Assembly (NCBI GenBank): GCA_021772365.1
Contig: JAJFMC010000250.1
Location: forward strand, 1 to 5,206
Direction: 5' to 3'
Source: Chlamydiota bacterium
GTDB taxonomy: Bacteria > Chlamydiota > Chlamydiia > Chlamydiales > Criblamydiaceae
Length of the DNA stretch: 5,206 nucleotides
Positions 1-5,206 of the stretch are shown one piece after another. Both the position numbers and the translations under genes were made by a program. Positions within the stretch are counted from its first letter, which is position 1. Each line of letters opens with the position of its first letter. The notes under the pieces were generated by a model that worked only from the letters and a program-made list of their open reading frames with translations, had not been told where the DNA came from and made no database searches.

Positions 1-99
1 CACATTCAAGTGCGAGCAGTATATATGTCGAGGTAGCCAAAAACCATGGCATGAACTATAGTCAAGTAAGGTGAAAATCAAATTTTTCAAAAGCGAGCC
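1..99 (+). other. Leader region upstream of the FUSC gene
   Basis: This 99-nt stretch precedes the FUSC start. An in-frame TAA at 67-69 and the absence of any ATG, GTG or TTG between it and position 100 mean the FUSC gene cannot start further upstream. I see no good -35/-10 pair: TATATA at 20-25 has no -35 partner at proper spacing. There is no clear Shine-Dalgarno just before the start; the best purine run, AAGGTG at 68-73, is too far away. The first 61 nt are open in one + frame (19 codons, stop TAG at 59-61), which could be the tail of an upstream gene but is too short to call. Confidence 0.5.
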
Positions 100-1203
100 A
101 TGTCCTGGAAAAGCACACTAACATCCCGTCAATTTCTCGAAACGATTCAGTTTCGGATGGCTGTGAAAGCAGGACTCGCCGCGACCCTAGGTTTGTTTTT
201 TGGTGTCGGATTTAGCCAAGTCCTTGATCGTCCCGACAGCCTAGTAAGTGGCCTTTGGACAGTGATTACAGCTATCGTTGTCGTTCAAGCATATCTAGGA
301 GGTACCTACCGAGCTGCATGGGTAAGGTTTATTGGAACATTTGTGGGTTCTGTCATCGGGTGCCTATGTACCATCGTTCTTGGATCAAACGCCATATCCC
401 TAGGGTTTAGCGTATTCGGAACAATCGCCGTCTGCTCGGCACTTAACCTAAAGGACAGCGTCAGAATCGCTTCCATATCCGTTGCCGTTCTCATGGTACT
501 CTGGGGGTTAAGACCTGATATCAGCCCATGGACGTTCGCGTTTTTCCGCTTCATGGATTCCTGCATCGGTATATTAATCGCCGTAATTGTTGCCCATACG
601 GTTTGGCCCACACAAGCAACACGAAAAGTACGGTTGAATATCGTAGCGACTATCAGAAATATGAGGCAGCTCTTCCAGACAGCCGCTAAATTTGATCAGA
701 CCAATGCAAAACATATCCGCGCATATGAAAATACGATGCGTGAAACTGTCGAACTTCTTAGGCAATCCCGCACCTATTTAGATGAGTCGCGCGTAGAAAT
801 ACGTACTAGGTCCTCTTTACGAGATTGGATATTTTTGTTAGAACACTTAGAAGATACATGTGATGTCATTACCACATTGCATGGGGTGAAGAAAGGACAG
901 TTGAAATCGATTTTTGATTCGAAAGTTTCACAAAGCACTCATGAATGTATCCACAGCCTTGATCACGCACTAGAAGAGCTCGCTGAAACCCTGCAGGAAA
1001 GACATGCCTTCTGGCAACCAGTTAATGTACTGGGAGCTTTAGAAAATCTTCAGGACGACCTAAATAACTTCCGGGAAATGCAAATTACAAGAAAATTACC
1101 CATCGAAGATGCTGAAAGCTTCTTTGTCTTCTTCCATAGTCTTAAAGCCCTTGCTGAAGAAGTTATTAAAATCGACACCAAAATCCACAATCTCTACAAG
1201 TAA
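100..1203 (+). CDS. FUSC family / aromatic acid exporter-type inner membrane protein, half-size
   Basis: The 367-residue product looks like a FUSC-type (fusaric acid resistance / aromatic acid exporter) membrane protein. About six hydrophobic segments lie near residues 21-40, 51-67, 76-95, 101-116, 122-137 and 146-169. The last ends in the family-like sequence IGILIAVIVAHTVWP, followed at once by basic residues. Residues 171-367 have no membrane segment and are helical and charged, as expected for the cytoplasmic domain after the first FUSC membrane block. Full-size members usually have two such halves (roughly 650-700 residues), so this is a single-half version that probably works as an oligomer. 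Known relatives export aromatic acids and similar small organic acids with proton coupling; the substrate here cannot be read from sequence. ATG100 is the only start compatible with the upstream stop at 67-69, although its ribosome site is weak; Met20 (157-159) is the next candidate. The gene is convergent with the two - strand genes and less AT-rich than them. The family call is fairly sure; the transport role is inferred. Confidence 0.85.
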   Translation: MSWKSTLTSRQFLETIQFRMAVKAGLAATLGLFFGVGFSQVLDRPDSLVSGLWTVITAIVVVQAYLGGTYRAAWVRFIGTFVGSVIGCLCTIVLGSNAISLGFSVFGTIAVCSALNLKDSVRIASISVAVLMVLWGLRPDISPWTFAFFRFMDSCIGILIAVIVAHTVWPTQATRKVRLNIVATIRNMRQLFQTAAKFDQTNAKHIRAYENTMRETVELLRQSRTYLDESRVEIRTRSSLRDWIFLLEHLEDTCDVITTLHGVKKGQLKSIFDSKVSQSTHECIHSLDHALEELAETLQERHAFWQPVNVLGALENLQDDLNNFREMQITRKLPIEDAESFFVFFHSLKALAEEVIKIDTKIHNLYK

Positions 1204-1527
1204 CTGGATTATAGAGGGAATTTTGTGCGCTGAAAGTCCGAGTTCGTGGGCACGCAAAGGTGACATGCCACTTGATGTTTGGTGTATTGGCTTTAGCAGC
1301 AGATCAGCTAATGAAGCTTGTTCTGTAGTATATTGGTTGTTTTCAAAATGTTTTTAAGAGAAAATAACTAGGAAACTCTGGTTTCAGCCCTCAACCTTTT
1401 TTTGGCTGAATCCTCAGACCTTCATATGTCTGGCCTTCGGCTTTATTAACTTAGGTTGATTGTACCTCTAGTGTTCAAACTAGAAATACTTCAAGATAGT
1501 TTAAGCTTCTACAATTGAAAAACCCTT
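1204..1527. other. Intergenic region with hairpins and no convincing gene
   Basis: This region lies between the FUSC stop and the terminator of the convergent genes. Three short stem-loops are visible. The first is TTCAGCC (1383-1389) with GGCTGAA (1404-1410), 7 bp with a 14-nt T-rich loop. The second is CAGAC (1415-1419) with GTCTG (1428-1432). The third is TCTAGT (1467-1472) with ACTAGA (1479-1484), 6 bp. None has a T-run after it on the + strand, so no clean terminator for the FUSC gene can be named. On the - strand one frame is open over 1204-1353 and looks protein-like, but it has no ATG, GTG or TTG near its beginning and is preceded by TAA. It may be a gene relic. Confidence 0.5.
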
Positions 1528-1562
1528 AAAAAAATTGAATTGGAAATCCATTTTTCAATTTT
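1528..1562 (-). terminator. Rho-independent terminator for the convergent - strand genes
   Basis: Read on the - strand, AAAATTGAA (1562-1554) pairs perfectly with TTCAATTTT (1539-1531). The loop contains a small inner hairpin (TGG at 1550-1548 with CCA at 1543-1541). The stem runs directly into further Ts, giving seven consecutive Ts ending at 1528. The stem is AT-rich, but the length, symmetry and T-run fit an intrinsic terminator. It is now 191 nt after the stop of the 496-residue gene. If the 153-bp element and one 9-bp repeat copy are removed, it is only 29 nt after that stop. On the + strand the stem also forms, but the following bases are GG, so it would serve the FUSC gene poorly. Confidence 0.65.
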
Positions 1563-1569
1563 GGAAGTC

Positions 1570-1578
1570 TCAAATCAT
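1570..1578. repeat. Left copy of 9-bp target-site duplication
   Basis: TCAAATCAT directly abuts the left end of the 153-bp element and is repeated exactly, in direct orientation, at the other end (1732-1740). The identity is exactly 9 bp: outside the left copy the base is C where the right copy has G, and the bases after the copies also differ. Confidence 0.85.
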
Positions 1579-1594
1579 CAGCTATTCCCGCTGG
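1579..1594 (+). repeat. Left terminal inverted repeat
   Basis: CAGCTATTCCCGCTGG, the left end of the 153-bp element. It pairs with 1716-1731; the only mismatches are at its fifth and sixth bases. Beyond position 16 the similarity stops (ATATT here, CGATC at the other end), which sets the repeat length. Confidence 0.85.
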
Positions 1595-1664
1595 ATATTT
1601 TTTCCTAGGAGAAATTGAAAATTCATTCGTGGACTTTTCCGGTTCTGAGCGGTCATTTCGCCCG

Positions 1665-1687
1665 AAAAACTCTGAATTTTTAAGAGT
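1665..1687 (-). terminator. Weak terminator-like hairpin inside the mobile element
   Basis: On the - strand, ACTCT (1687-1683) pairs with AGAGT (1673-1669) around a 9-nt loop, and five consecutive Ts (1669-1665) follow, the first of them being the last stem base. The stem is short (5 bp), so termination would be weak. If it works, the inserted element ends part of the transcription from the upstream - strand genes before their original terminator at 1528-1562. Confidence 0.3.
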
Positions 1688-1689
1688 GC

Positions 1690-1707
1690 CTGAGAGTATA
1701 CTCTCAG
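1690..1707. repeat. 18-bp perfect palindrome inside the element
   Basis: CTGAGAGTATACTCTCAG is identical to its own reverse complement. It lies near the right end of the 153-bp element and is followed directly by another hairpin, GCTGG-ATCG-CCAGC (1707-1720), whose right arm overlaps the terminal inverted repeat. It could be a protein-binding site for a dimer or simply part of a strongly folded element. Confidence 0.8.
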
Positions 1708-1715
1708 CTGGATCG

Positions 1716-1731
1716 CCAGCGGGAACTGCTG
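1716..1731 (-). repeat. Right terminal inverted repeat
   Basis: On the - strand this reads CAGCAGTTCCCGCTGG, matching the left end at 14 of 16 positions. Its inner four bases also form one arm of the small hairpin at 1707-1720. Confidence 0.85.
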
Positions 1732-1740
1732 TCAAATCAT
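1732..1740. repeat. Right copy of 9-bp target-site duplication
   Basis: TCAAATCAT, an exact direct copy of 1570-1578, abuts the right end of the element. It lies 13 nt beyond the stop codon of the 496-residue gene, so the insertion went into that gene's 3' untranslated region and did not break the reading frame. Confidence 0.85.
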
Positions 1741-1753
1741 TTTGCAATTGTCT

Positions 1754-3244
1754 CTATAGTTGGATGACGTATTCGTTACCATAATCGTGAAGTAACTCAA
1801 AAGCGTGGCCTTTATCAATCAATGCTTGGATGATTCGACGAGGCCACTTTTTTTTACACTCTTTTTCACTGGGAAAGACAGTCCCTTGGGACAATCCCAA
1901 GCGTTTATAAAAAGAGAGTGTTTCATGGTTCATATCGAGGAAAACTCGCCGTTTACCTTTCACCGTTTTGATGTCAGATTTCAATGTTAGGGATCTGTTA
2001 ATATTGTTGATGATGTCTTTTGCGACTTTCCCCATAGATACTTTGACTTTCTTGCTACGGAGAGTTCCTTTTTTAAAGACAGGCTTTCGATATTCGGTTT
2101 CTTCTGATATGTCAAGGCCAAGGGAACCTATAATATCGGCACTAATTTGTTCCTTACCATCCACAATTTCGTTCTTTTGATAGAATTGTTGTAATTGACG
2201 GTATTTATTCAATTCCTTCTGACGACTCTTCGAAAAATCCTTATATTCTCTTGTTGATACCCCATTCCATTTAGCAATTTTGTGAACACGTTTCGCCTGT
2301 TCTTCATTGATACAACCAATTAGTCCACGCCTCTTCGGGTCAACGCTGCCCCATAAGCCTATATCTTGACTACTCATCTCTTCTAGATCGAGAAGAGCAA
2401 TTTTCCTAGATCCATTTTCTAAACTATTACTTAAAACAGGATTGTTTCTCCACTCAACATCACTATACCCTGTCTTGCAAATGAAAATCGCGAGTTGAGA
2501 AATTGCTTCATTTAAGCTTTCAGCAAACTCTTCGTAGTTTTTTTCTTGAGTGGTTTCTTCAGTATTGACGTCAAGTTTCTCTTCAGCGGTGAGATCATAC
2601 CTCTTTCCTTCAAATTCTACACTCAAAAGCGATGTTGATGGAATTACTAATTGATCAAGACCGTATTCACGACAGATATTTTGAGCTTCTATCACAGCCT
2701 CATATCTTTTGCGGATGGAGTTGTCCAACTCTGAAGGTTTTAGTGTTCCTTTGAAAATGACCCCCGAAATTGAGCTCAGCTCGAAAACACGGTGGGATCC
2801 TTGACTCCTGTAAAATTTGATACCCTCAATATCCTTGAGACCTATCACTTCATTCATGCAAGATTGGACTTTTGACAGAGTACTCCTAGGTAATGTAAGG
2901 GGGGAGGGTGAGAAAATTCTTGACCTAGAAGAGATAGGAACAGCAAGACGGATCACCTGTTTCGATCCTGCGAATAGCCCTCTGATTGAGTGGGAGAACA
3001 AAGCAAAACCGATACTGCAGATGACTGTAATAAGCCCCAAAAAAGTTCGGCCTACTCTTTCAAGTCCAGAATATGTTCTTTCCATCTTAGCGATCAACCG
3101 AAACCGACGGCCTTTTTCATCTTTTCCCAGCTTGTTTCCTTTTCTGTTTATCACACGTCCATAGCTAGGAAACTTTTCTGATTCTACCCATTCGTTAGAG
3201 AATTGTATTTCAGAACTATCCTTTATAAATCTGATGTTCTTCAT
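1754..3244 (-). CDS. Membrane-anchored protein with a kinase-like (PKL-fold) domain, chlamydial-type hypothetical
   Basis: This 496-residue protein has no firm name. The N-terminal part is basic, with one hydrophobic segment at about residues 66-84 and no signal-peptide layout at its start. Residues 140-290 show the core residues of a protein-kinase-like fold in order. There is a glycine-loop-like QGSHRVFEL (148-156), a beta-3 lysine in GVIFKG (K165), a likely alpha-C helix with acidic residues in YEAVIEAQ (181-188), and a hinge-like AEEKLDV (220-226). The catalytic-loop motif SDVEWRN follows, with D262 and N267 at the D-x4-N spacing of active kinases, and then LLDLEE with D286 at the DFG-aspartate place. 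So it could be catalytically competent, though HRD and DFG are not in standard form. The substrate is unknown. Residues 330-496 are charged and may be a separate C-terminal domain ending in a compact part (about 432-496). ATG3244 is supported by AAAGGG 10 nt upstream and by a strong promoter. The gene follows the large helical protein by 63 nt. I recall similar proteins in environmental Chlamydiae but could not check. The kinase-like reading is inference from motif order and spacing. Confidence 0.7.
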   Translation of the reverse strand: MKNIRFIKDSSEIQFSNEWVESEKFPSYGRVINRKGNKLGKDEKGRRFRLIAKMERTYSGLERVGRTFLGLITVICSIGFALFSHSIRGLFAGSKQVIRLAVPISSRSRIFSPSPLTLPRSTLSKVQSCMNEVIGLKDIEGIKFYRSQGSHRVFELSSISGVIFKGTLKPSELDNSIRKRYEAVIEAQNICREYGLDQLVIPSTSLLSVEFEGKRYDLTAEEKLDVNTEETTQEKNYEEFAESLNEAISQLAIFICKTGYSDVEWRNNPVLSNSLENGSRKIALLDLEEMSSQDIGLWGSVDPKRRGLIGCINEEQAKRVHKIAKWNGVSTREYKDFSKSRQKELNKYRQLQQFYQKNEIVDGKEQISADIIGSLGLDISEETEYRKPVFKKGTLRSKKVKVSMGKVAKDIINNINRSLTLKSDIKTVKGKRRVFLDMNHETLSFYKRLGLSQGTVFPSEKECKKKWPRRIIQALIDKGHAFELLHDYGNEYVIQL

Positions 3245-3254
3245 TATGTAAAAA

Positions 3255-3260
3255 CCCTTT
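3255..3260 (-). promoter_or_regulatory. Shine-Dalgarno site of the kinase-like gene
   Basis: AAAGGG on the - strand lies 10 nt before the ATG at 3244, an acceptable distance, and supports that start. Confidence 0.6.
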
Positions 3261-3282
3261 TTTAACTAGATACAGCCTGTGC

Positions 3283-3311
3283 ATTAAACCGTAGAATATC
3301 CTTCTTGTCAA
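3283..3311 (-). promoter_or_regulatory. Sigma70-type promoter for the kinase-like gene
   Basis: On the - strand a perfect -35 box TTGACA (3311-3306) is followed, after exactly 17 nt, by a -10 box TTTAAT (3288-3283, five of six consensus bases). Transcription would begin near 3276, giving a leader of about 30 nt that includes the ribosome site. The -35 box overlaps the end of the upstream gene: its TGA stop (3310-3308) lies inside TTGACA. The downstream gene can thus be expressed independently even if read-through from the upstream gene also occurs. Confidence 0.7.
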
Positions 3312-5206
3312 ATATAATACATCTTTAGTCCTTCAACCAGTTTCATAAAGCGAGGGGGAGGGGAGACAAAAACACCAAGTTTTGAGATAAATATTAGGTT
3401 CATCAAACAGGCCTTGTCCTGATCTGATTGGATATCTTGTGACAACTCTTCTAAAATATCCATCAGTTGATTTTGTATTGATTTCTCAATGCTTAAGTTA
3501 GATTTGATGATTAGACCCAAATCGTAAAAAATTGGCTTGATCAGGAAGTTGATACTCTTCAAATTTGTGAACTTCCTACGAATTCTGATGATTTCTTTAA
3601 CTAGTGAGAATTCCACATCTACAAAAGATTTATTGTGTTGATGAAATACACCTAACTTCTTCAATTGTCTTAAATAAGTAATGAGATACTGCATTTGCTT
3701 ACACCAAATTGCCGCTTGATCGTACTGACCACTTCCAAGCATAGAGATATACTTATCAACGATGGCTTTCGAGCGTACAACTAAAGATATCGGAAAATCA
3801 TTATTAGGGAATGTAGATAGGTGTTCGAGGTGTAACTCACTGATGAGCTTGATACCTATCGAAGGGGCTCCCTTTTTTGCAAGAGGATGTAATCCGTGTT
3901 GCTCACAAAGGCCTAATAGGTGGTTGAAAATTACTCGTGTGTCCTTAGGGGCTTTAGCAAATAGCTCTGATTCGAGGTTTTTAAACAAATCGTAAGCAGT
4001 CATTTGTGAATTTGGAGAGGAAGAGCCCATTAAAATATTCACAGCCTCAGCAAAACTTAGAAGCATCTTCTTTTGGAAGTTTTCCTTTTTTTGAAAAAAG
4101 CGTTCGCAGCTGTCTGAGAAGGAGTGAGAACAAGTCATTAGAATTAGAAGGATTTGCGATAGCTTCTTATTGTCTTCAGGAAGTATTGATGAAGTAGATG
4201 GGTTGTGGTTGTTCATGATCCTACCGAGCTGAATGGTCAGTATAAATCGTCTAGATTCAAAAAAAATTGTTTCGTGAATGAAAATTTCCTTTATCAAATA
4301 ATCTAAAGATAAGATCAGGTCTGTAGTAGAGGCTGTACTTCTTAGCAGAGAGTCATAATAACTGTAAGCAATATAAGGGTCCTCACCGCTTGCTTTGATG
4401 AAAGTAACAAAATCTACAATATCGTCCACTCCCCACAACTTACTCAAAACAAATCCTTCGACGTTTGTTTCGTTCAAGTATTTGTAGGTCATTAGGTTGT
4501 GCTTTTTTTGCCTGACCTTGTCGCTATAAATATCAGTACGCATTAAACCCTTGATCGTTTCGGAGAGAAACTTTAGCGGTGATGATTTTTTGGTAATCAA
4601 ATCTGTAAAATACTCGATAAATAATGTGTTGACAACTTCAGGTTTTTTGTTCTCTTCTACCATAAGATTTGTTAGTAGTGAAACCAGGTTTTGATGAATT
4701 TTCTGAGGAAGCTTGGTGTTACCGACATGTTTTTGAAATTTTCGACTAAATGTAGGAGAGGAAAAAATCTCTCTTACCCATTCCTGTGTTAGGTCATACT
4801 TTCCATGAACGGCGATCATATGATGAAGAATGTTGACACATGACCCCACGATATTTAAGTCCGGCTTCATCTTTTTGATTTGAGGGATAATGATTTTAAG
4901 GGCATTGCATCGGTCTGCAAATTGAACTTCCTTTTGTGAAGCAAGAGAGCATAGTCTTTCGGTAATCATATCCCGATAATTGGCATTTACACTGTGAAAA
5001 ATTTTATCATGAAATAAACGGTGTTCCAAGCAGTCGGAAATAGTAACAAGAGCTGCTATTGAGGCGTTTGGAATGATTATTGAACAAAGGGTTCTGATAT
5101 CTGTCTTGTTCTTTCGAGGTACTCTGCTGTTATTGCGAATTCTTTTTAACGTCAGTGCTAAAAGATTAGCTGCAGTTTCAGTGACAATTCTGTCTAGAGG
5201 GAAATG
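3308..5206 (-). CDS. Large helical protein of unknown function, 5' end beyond the window
   Basis: I do not recognise this protein. The reading frame is open without a stop from the TGA at 3310-3308 to the right edge of the window, giving at least 632 residues. A TTG at 5029 could be taken as a start (573 residues), but the 59 codons beyond it are also stop-free and read like protein, so the real start most likely lies outside the window. The visible sequence is predicted by eye to be almost entirely alpha-helical, rich in Leu, Ile, Lys and Ser, with alternating hydrophobic and charged helices and no obvious membrane span, signal or catalytic motif. This look is common in alpha-solenoid (HEAT, ARM or TPR-like) scaffolds, but I cannot define a clear repeat unit. 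It ends in a proline stretch, SPPPRFMKLVEGLKMYYI. No terminator separates it from the kinase-like gene 63 nt downstream, so co-transcription is possible. Its low GC resembles that of the kinase-like gene more than the FUSC gene. That it is a real gene is fairly sure; any function would be a guess. Confidence 0.75.
   Translation of the reverse strand, partial: HFPLDRIVTETAANLLALTLKRIRNNSRVPRKNKTDIRTLCSIIIPNASIAALVTISDCLEHRLFHDKIFHSVNANYRDMITERLCSLASQKEVQFADRCNALKIIIPQIKKMKPDLNIVGSCVNILHHMIAVHGKYDLTQEWVREIFSSPTFSRKFQKHVGNTKLPQKIHQNLVSLLTNLMVEENKKPEVVNTLFIEYFTDLITKKSSPLKFLSETIKGLMRTDIYSDKVRQKKHNLMTYKYLNETNVEGFVLSKLWGVDDIVDFVTFIKASGEDPYIAYSYYDSLLRSTASTTDLILSLDYLIKEIFIHETIFFESRRFILTIQLGRIMNNHNPSTSSILPEDNKKLSQILLILMTCSHSFSDSCERFFQKKENFQKKMLLSFAEAVNILMGSSSPNSQMTAYDLFKNLESELFAKAPKDTRVIFNHLLGLCEQHGLHPLAKKGAPSIGIKLISELHLEHLSTFPNNDFPISLVVRSKAIVDKYISMLGSGQYDQAAIWCKQMQYLITYLRQLKKLGVFHQHNKSFVDVEFSLVKEIIRIRRKFTNLKSINFLIKPIFYDLGLIIKSNLSIEKSIQNQLMDILEELSQDIQSDQDKACLMNLIFISKLGVFVSPPPRFMKLVEGLKMYYI

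Larger units (their letters stand above)
1579..1731. mobile_element. 153-bp MITE-like non-autonomous element with 16-bp terminal inverted repeats
   Basis: The element begins CAGCTATTCCCGCTGG and, read on the - strand, its other end begins CAGCAGTTCCCGCTGG: 14 of 16 positions match, including the outer CAGC and the inner 10 bp. Both ends are immediately flanked by the same 9-bp direct repeat, TCAAATCAT. Terminal inverted repeats bounded by a target duplication are the hallmark of DNA transposition. At 153 bp it cannot encode a transposase, so it would move with an enzyme supplied from elsewhere. A 9-bp duplication is common in IS4-type families (IS10 and IS50 make 9 bp) and in IS1, but I cannot assign a family. 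The interior is rich in inverted repeats: an 18-bp palindrome at 1690-1707, a hairpin at 1707-1720, TTTCG/CGAAA at 1656-1667, ACTCT/AGAGT at 1669-1687, and AAAATTCA (1618-1625) with TGAATTTT (1673-1680). The intact duplication suggests a fairly recent insertion. A TTG-started - strand frame spans it (1526-1747), but I do not regard that as a gene. Confidence 0.85.

Noticed and set aside
1..52. Possible divergent gene starting ATG on the - strand at 52-50 with a hydrophobic beginning
   Set aside because: There is no ribosome site upstream, and only 17 codons are visible before the window ends.
2..61. 19-codon open frame ending in TAG at the left edge
   Set aside because: It could be the tail of an upstream + gene (it ends QKPWHEL), but it is too short to separate from chance.
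306..611. 101-codon frame antisense to the FUSC membrane domain
   Set aside because: It is a shadow of a gene supported by clear membrane segments and a family-like pattern; its own composition shows no domain.
1109..1357. 82-codon + frame overlapping the end of the FUSC gene
   Set aside because: It begins inside the FUSC coding region in another frame and runs into the intergenic region without similarity I recognise or a ribosome site.
1730..1735. TTGACA formed on the - strand at the junction of the duplication and the element end
   Set aside because: No -10 box lies at proper spacing; the nearest TATACT is 29 nt further, so it is not a promoter.
1526..1747. 73-codon - strand frame starting with TTG, 6 nt after the kinase-like gene
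   Set aside because: It has a TTG start without a convincing ribosome site, and nearly all of it lies within the mobile element and its flanking duplications. It is best explained as the chance open frame of the element.
2817..3181. Two overlapping + frames (2817-3164 and 2990-3181) opposite the kinase-like gene
   Set aside because: Both are antisense shadows; the - strand frame carries the motifs, promoter and ribosome site.
3762..4197. Two + frames (77 and 63 codons) opposite the large helical gene
   Set aside because: They are short antisense frames inside a long open - strand gene, with no supporting signals.
1..5206. CRISPR array, tRNA, rRNA or complete insertion sequence
   Set aside because: No regularly spaced direct repeats, no tRNA- or rRNA-like sequence and no transposase frame were seen on either strand.

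Overview
The window holds three protein genes in a convergent layout plus one well-preserved small mobile element. On the + strand (100-1203) is a half-size FUSC / aromatic-acid-exporter-type membrane protein. On the - strand are two genes read leftward. One is a large helical protein of unknown function that is open at the right edge of the window (3308-5206, at least 632 residues). The other, 63 nt after it, is a 496-residue protein (1754-3244) with a single membrane segment and what looks like a complete protein-kinase-like catalytic core.

Organism: the sequence is low in GC and the two - strand genes are visibly more AT-rich than the FUSC gene. The layout of the 496-residue protein (short basic/aromatic N-terminus, one hydrophobic segment, then a kinase-like domain with an SDVEWRN catalytic-loop motif) reminds me of hypothetical proteins from environmental Chlamydiae (Parachlamydia, Waddlia and Simkania relatives). 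That is recall and could not be checked here. No rRNA, tRNA or housekeeping gene is present to settle the taxonomy.

Region by region: 1-99 is the FUSC leader, with no convincing promoter. 1204-1527 has no convincing gene but holds several small hairpins. 1528-1562 is a rho-independent terminator facing the - strand genes. 1570-1740 is the best find: a 153-bp element with 16-bp terminal inverted repeats (14/16 identical), flanked immediately on both sides by the same 9-bp target duplication. It sits between the stop codon of the 496-residue gene and that gene's terminator, and has lengthened the 3' untranslated region from 29 to 191 nt.

The two - strand genes may be co-transcribed, but the second also has its own textbook sigma70-type promoter. 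The -35 box of this promoter (TTGACA) contains the TGA stop codon of the first gene. No shared pathway can be deduced for the three genes. The kinase-like protein and its helical neighbour are plausible lineage-specific proteins, possibly host-facing, but that is only inference.
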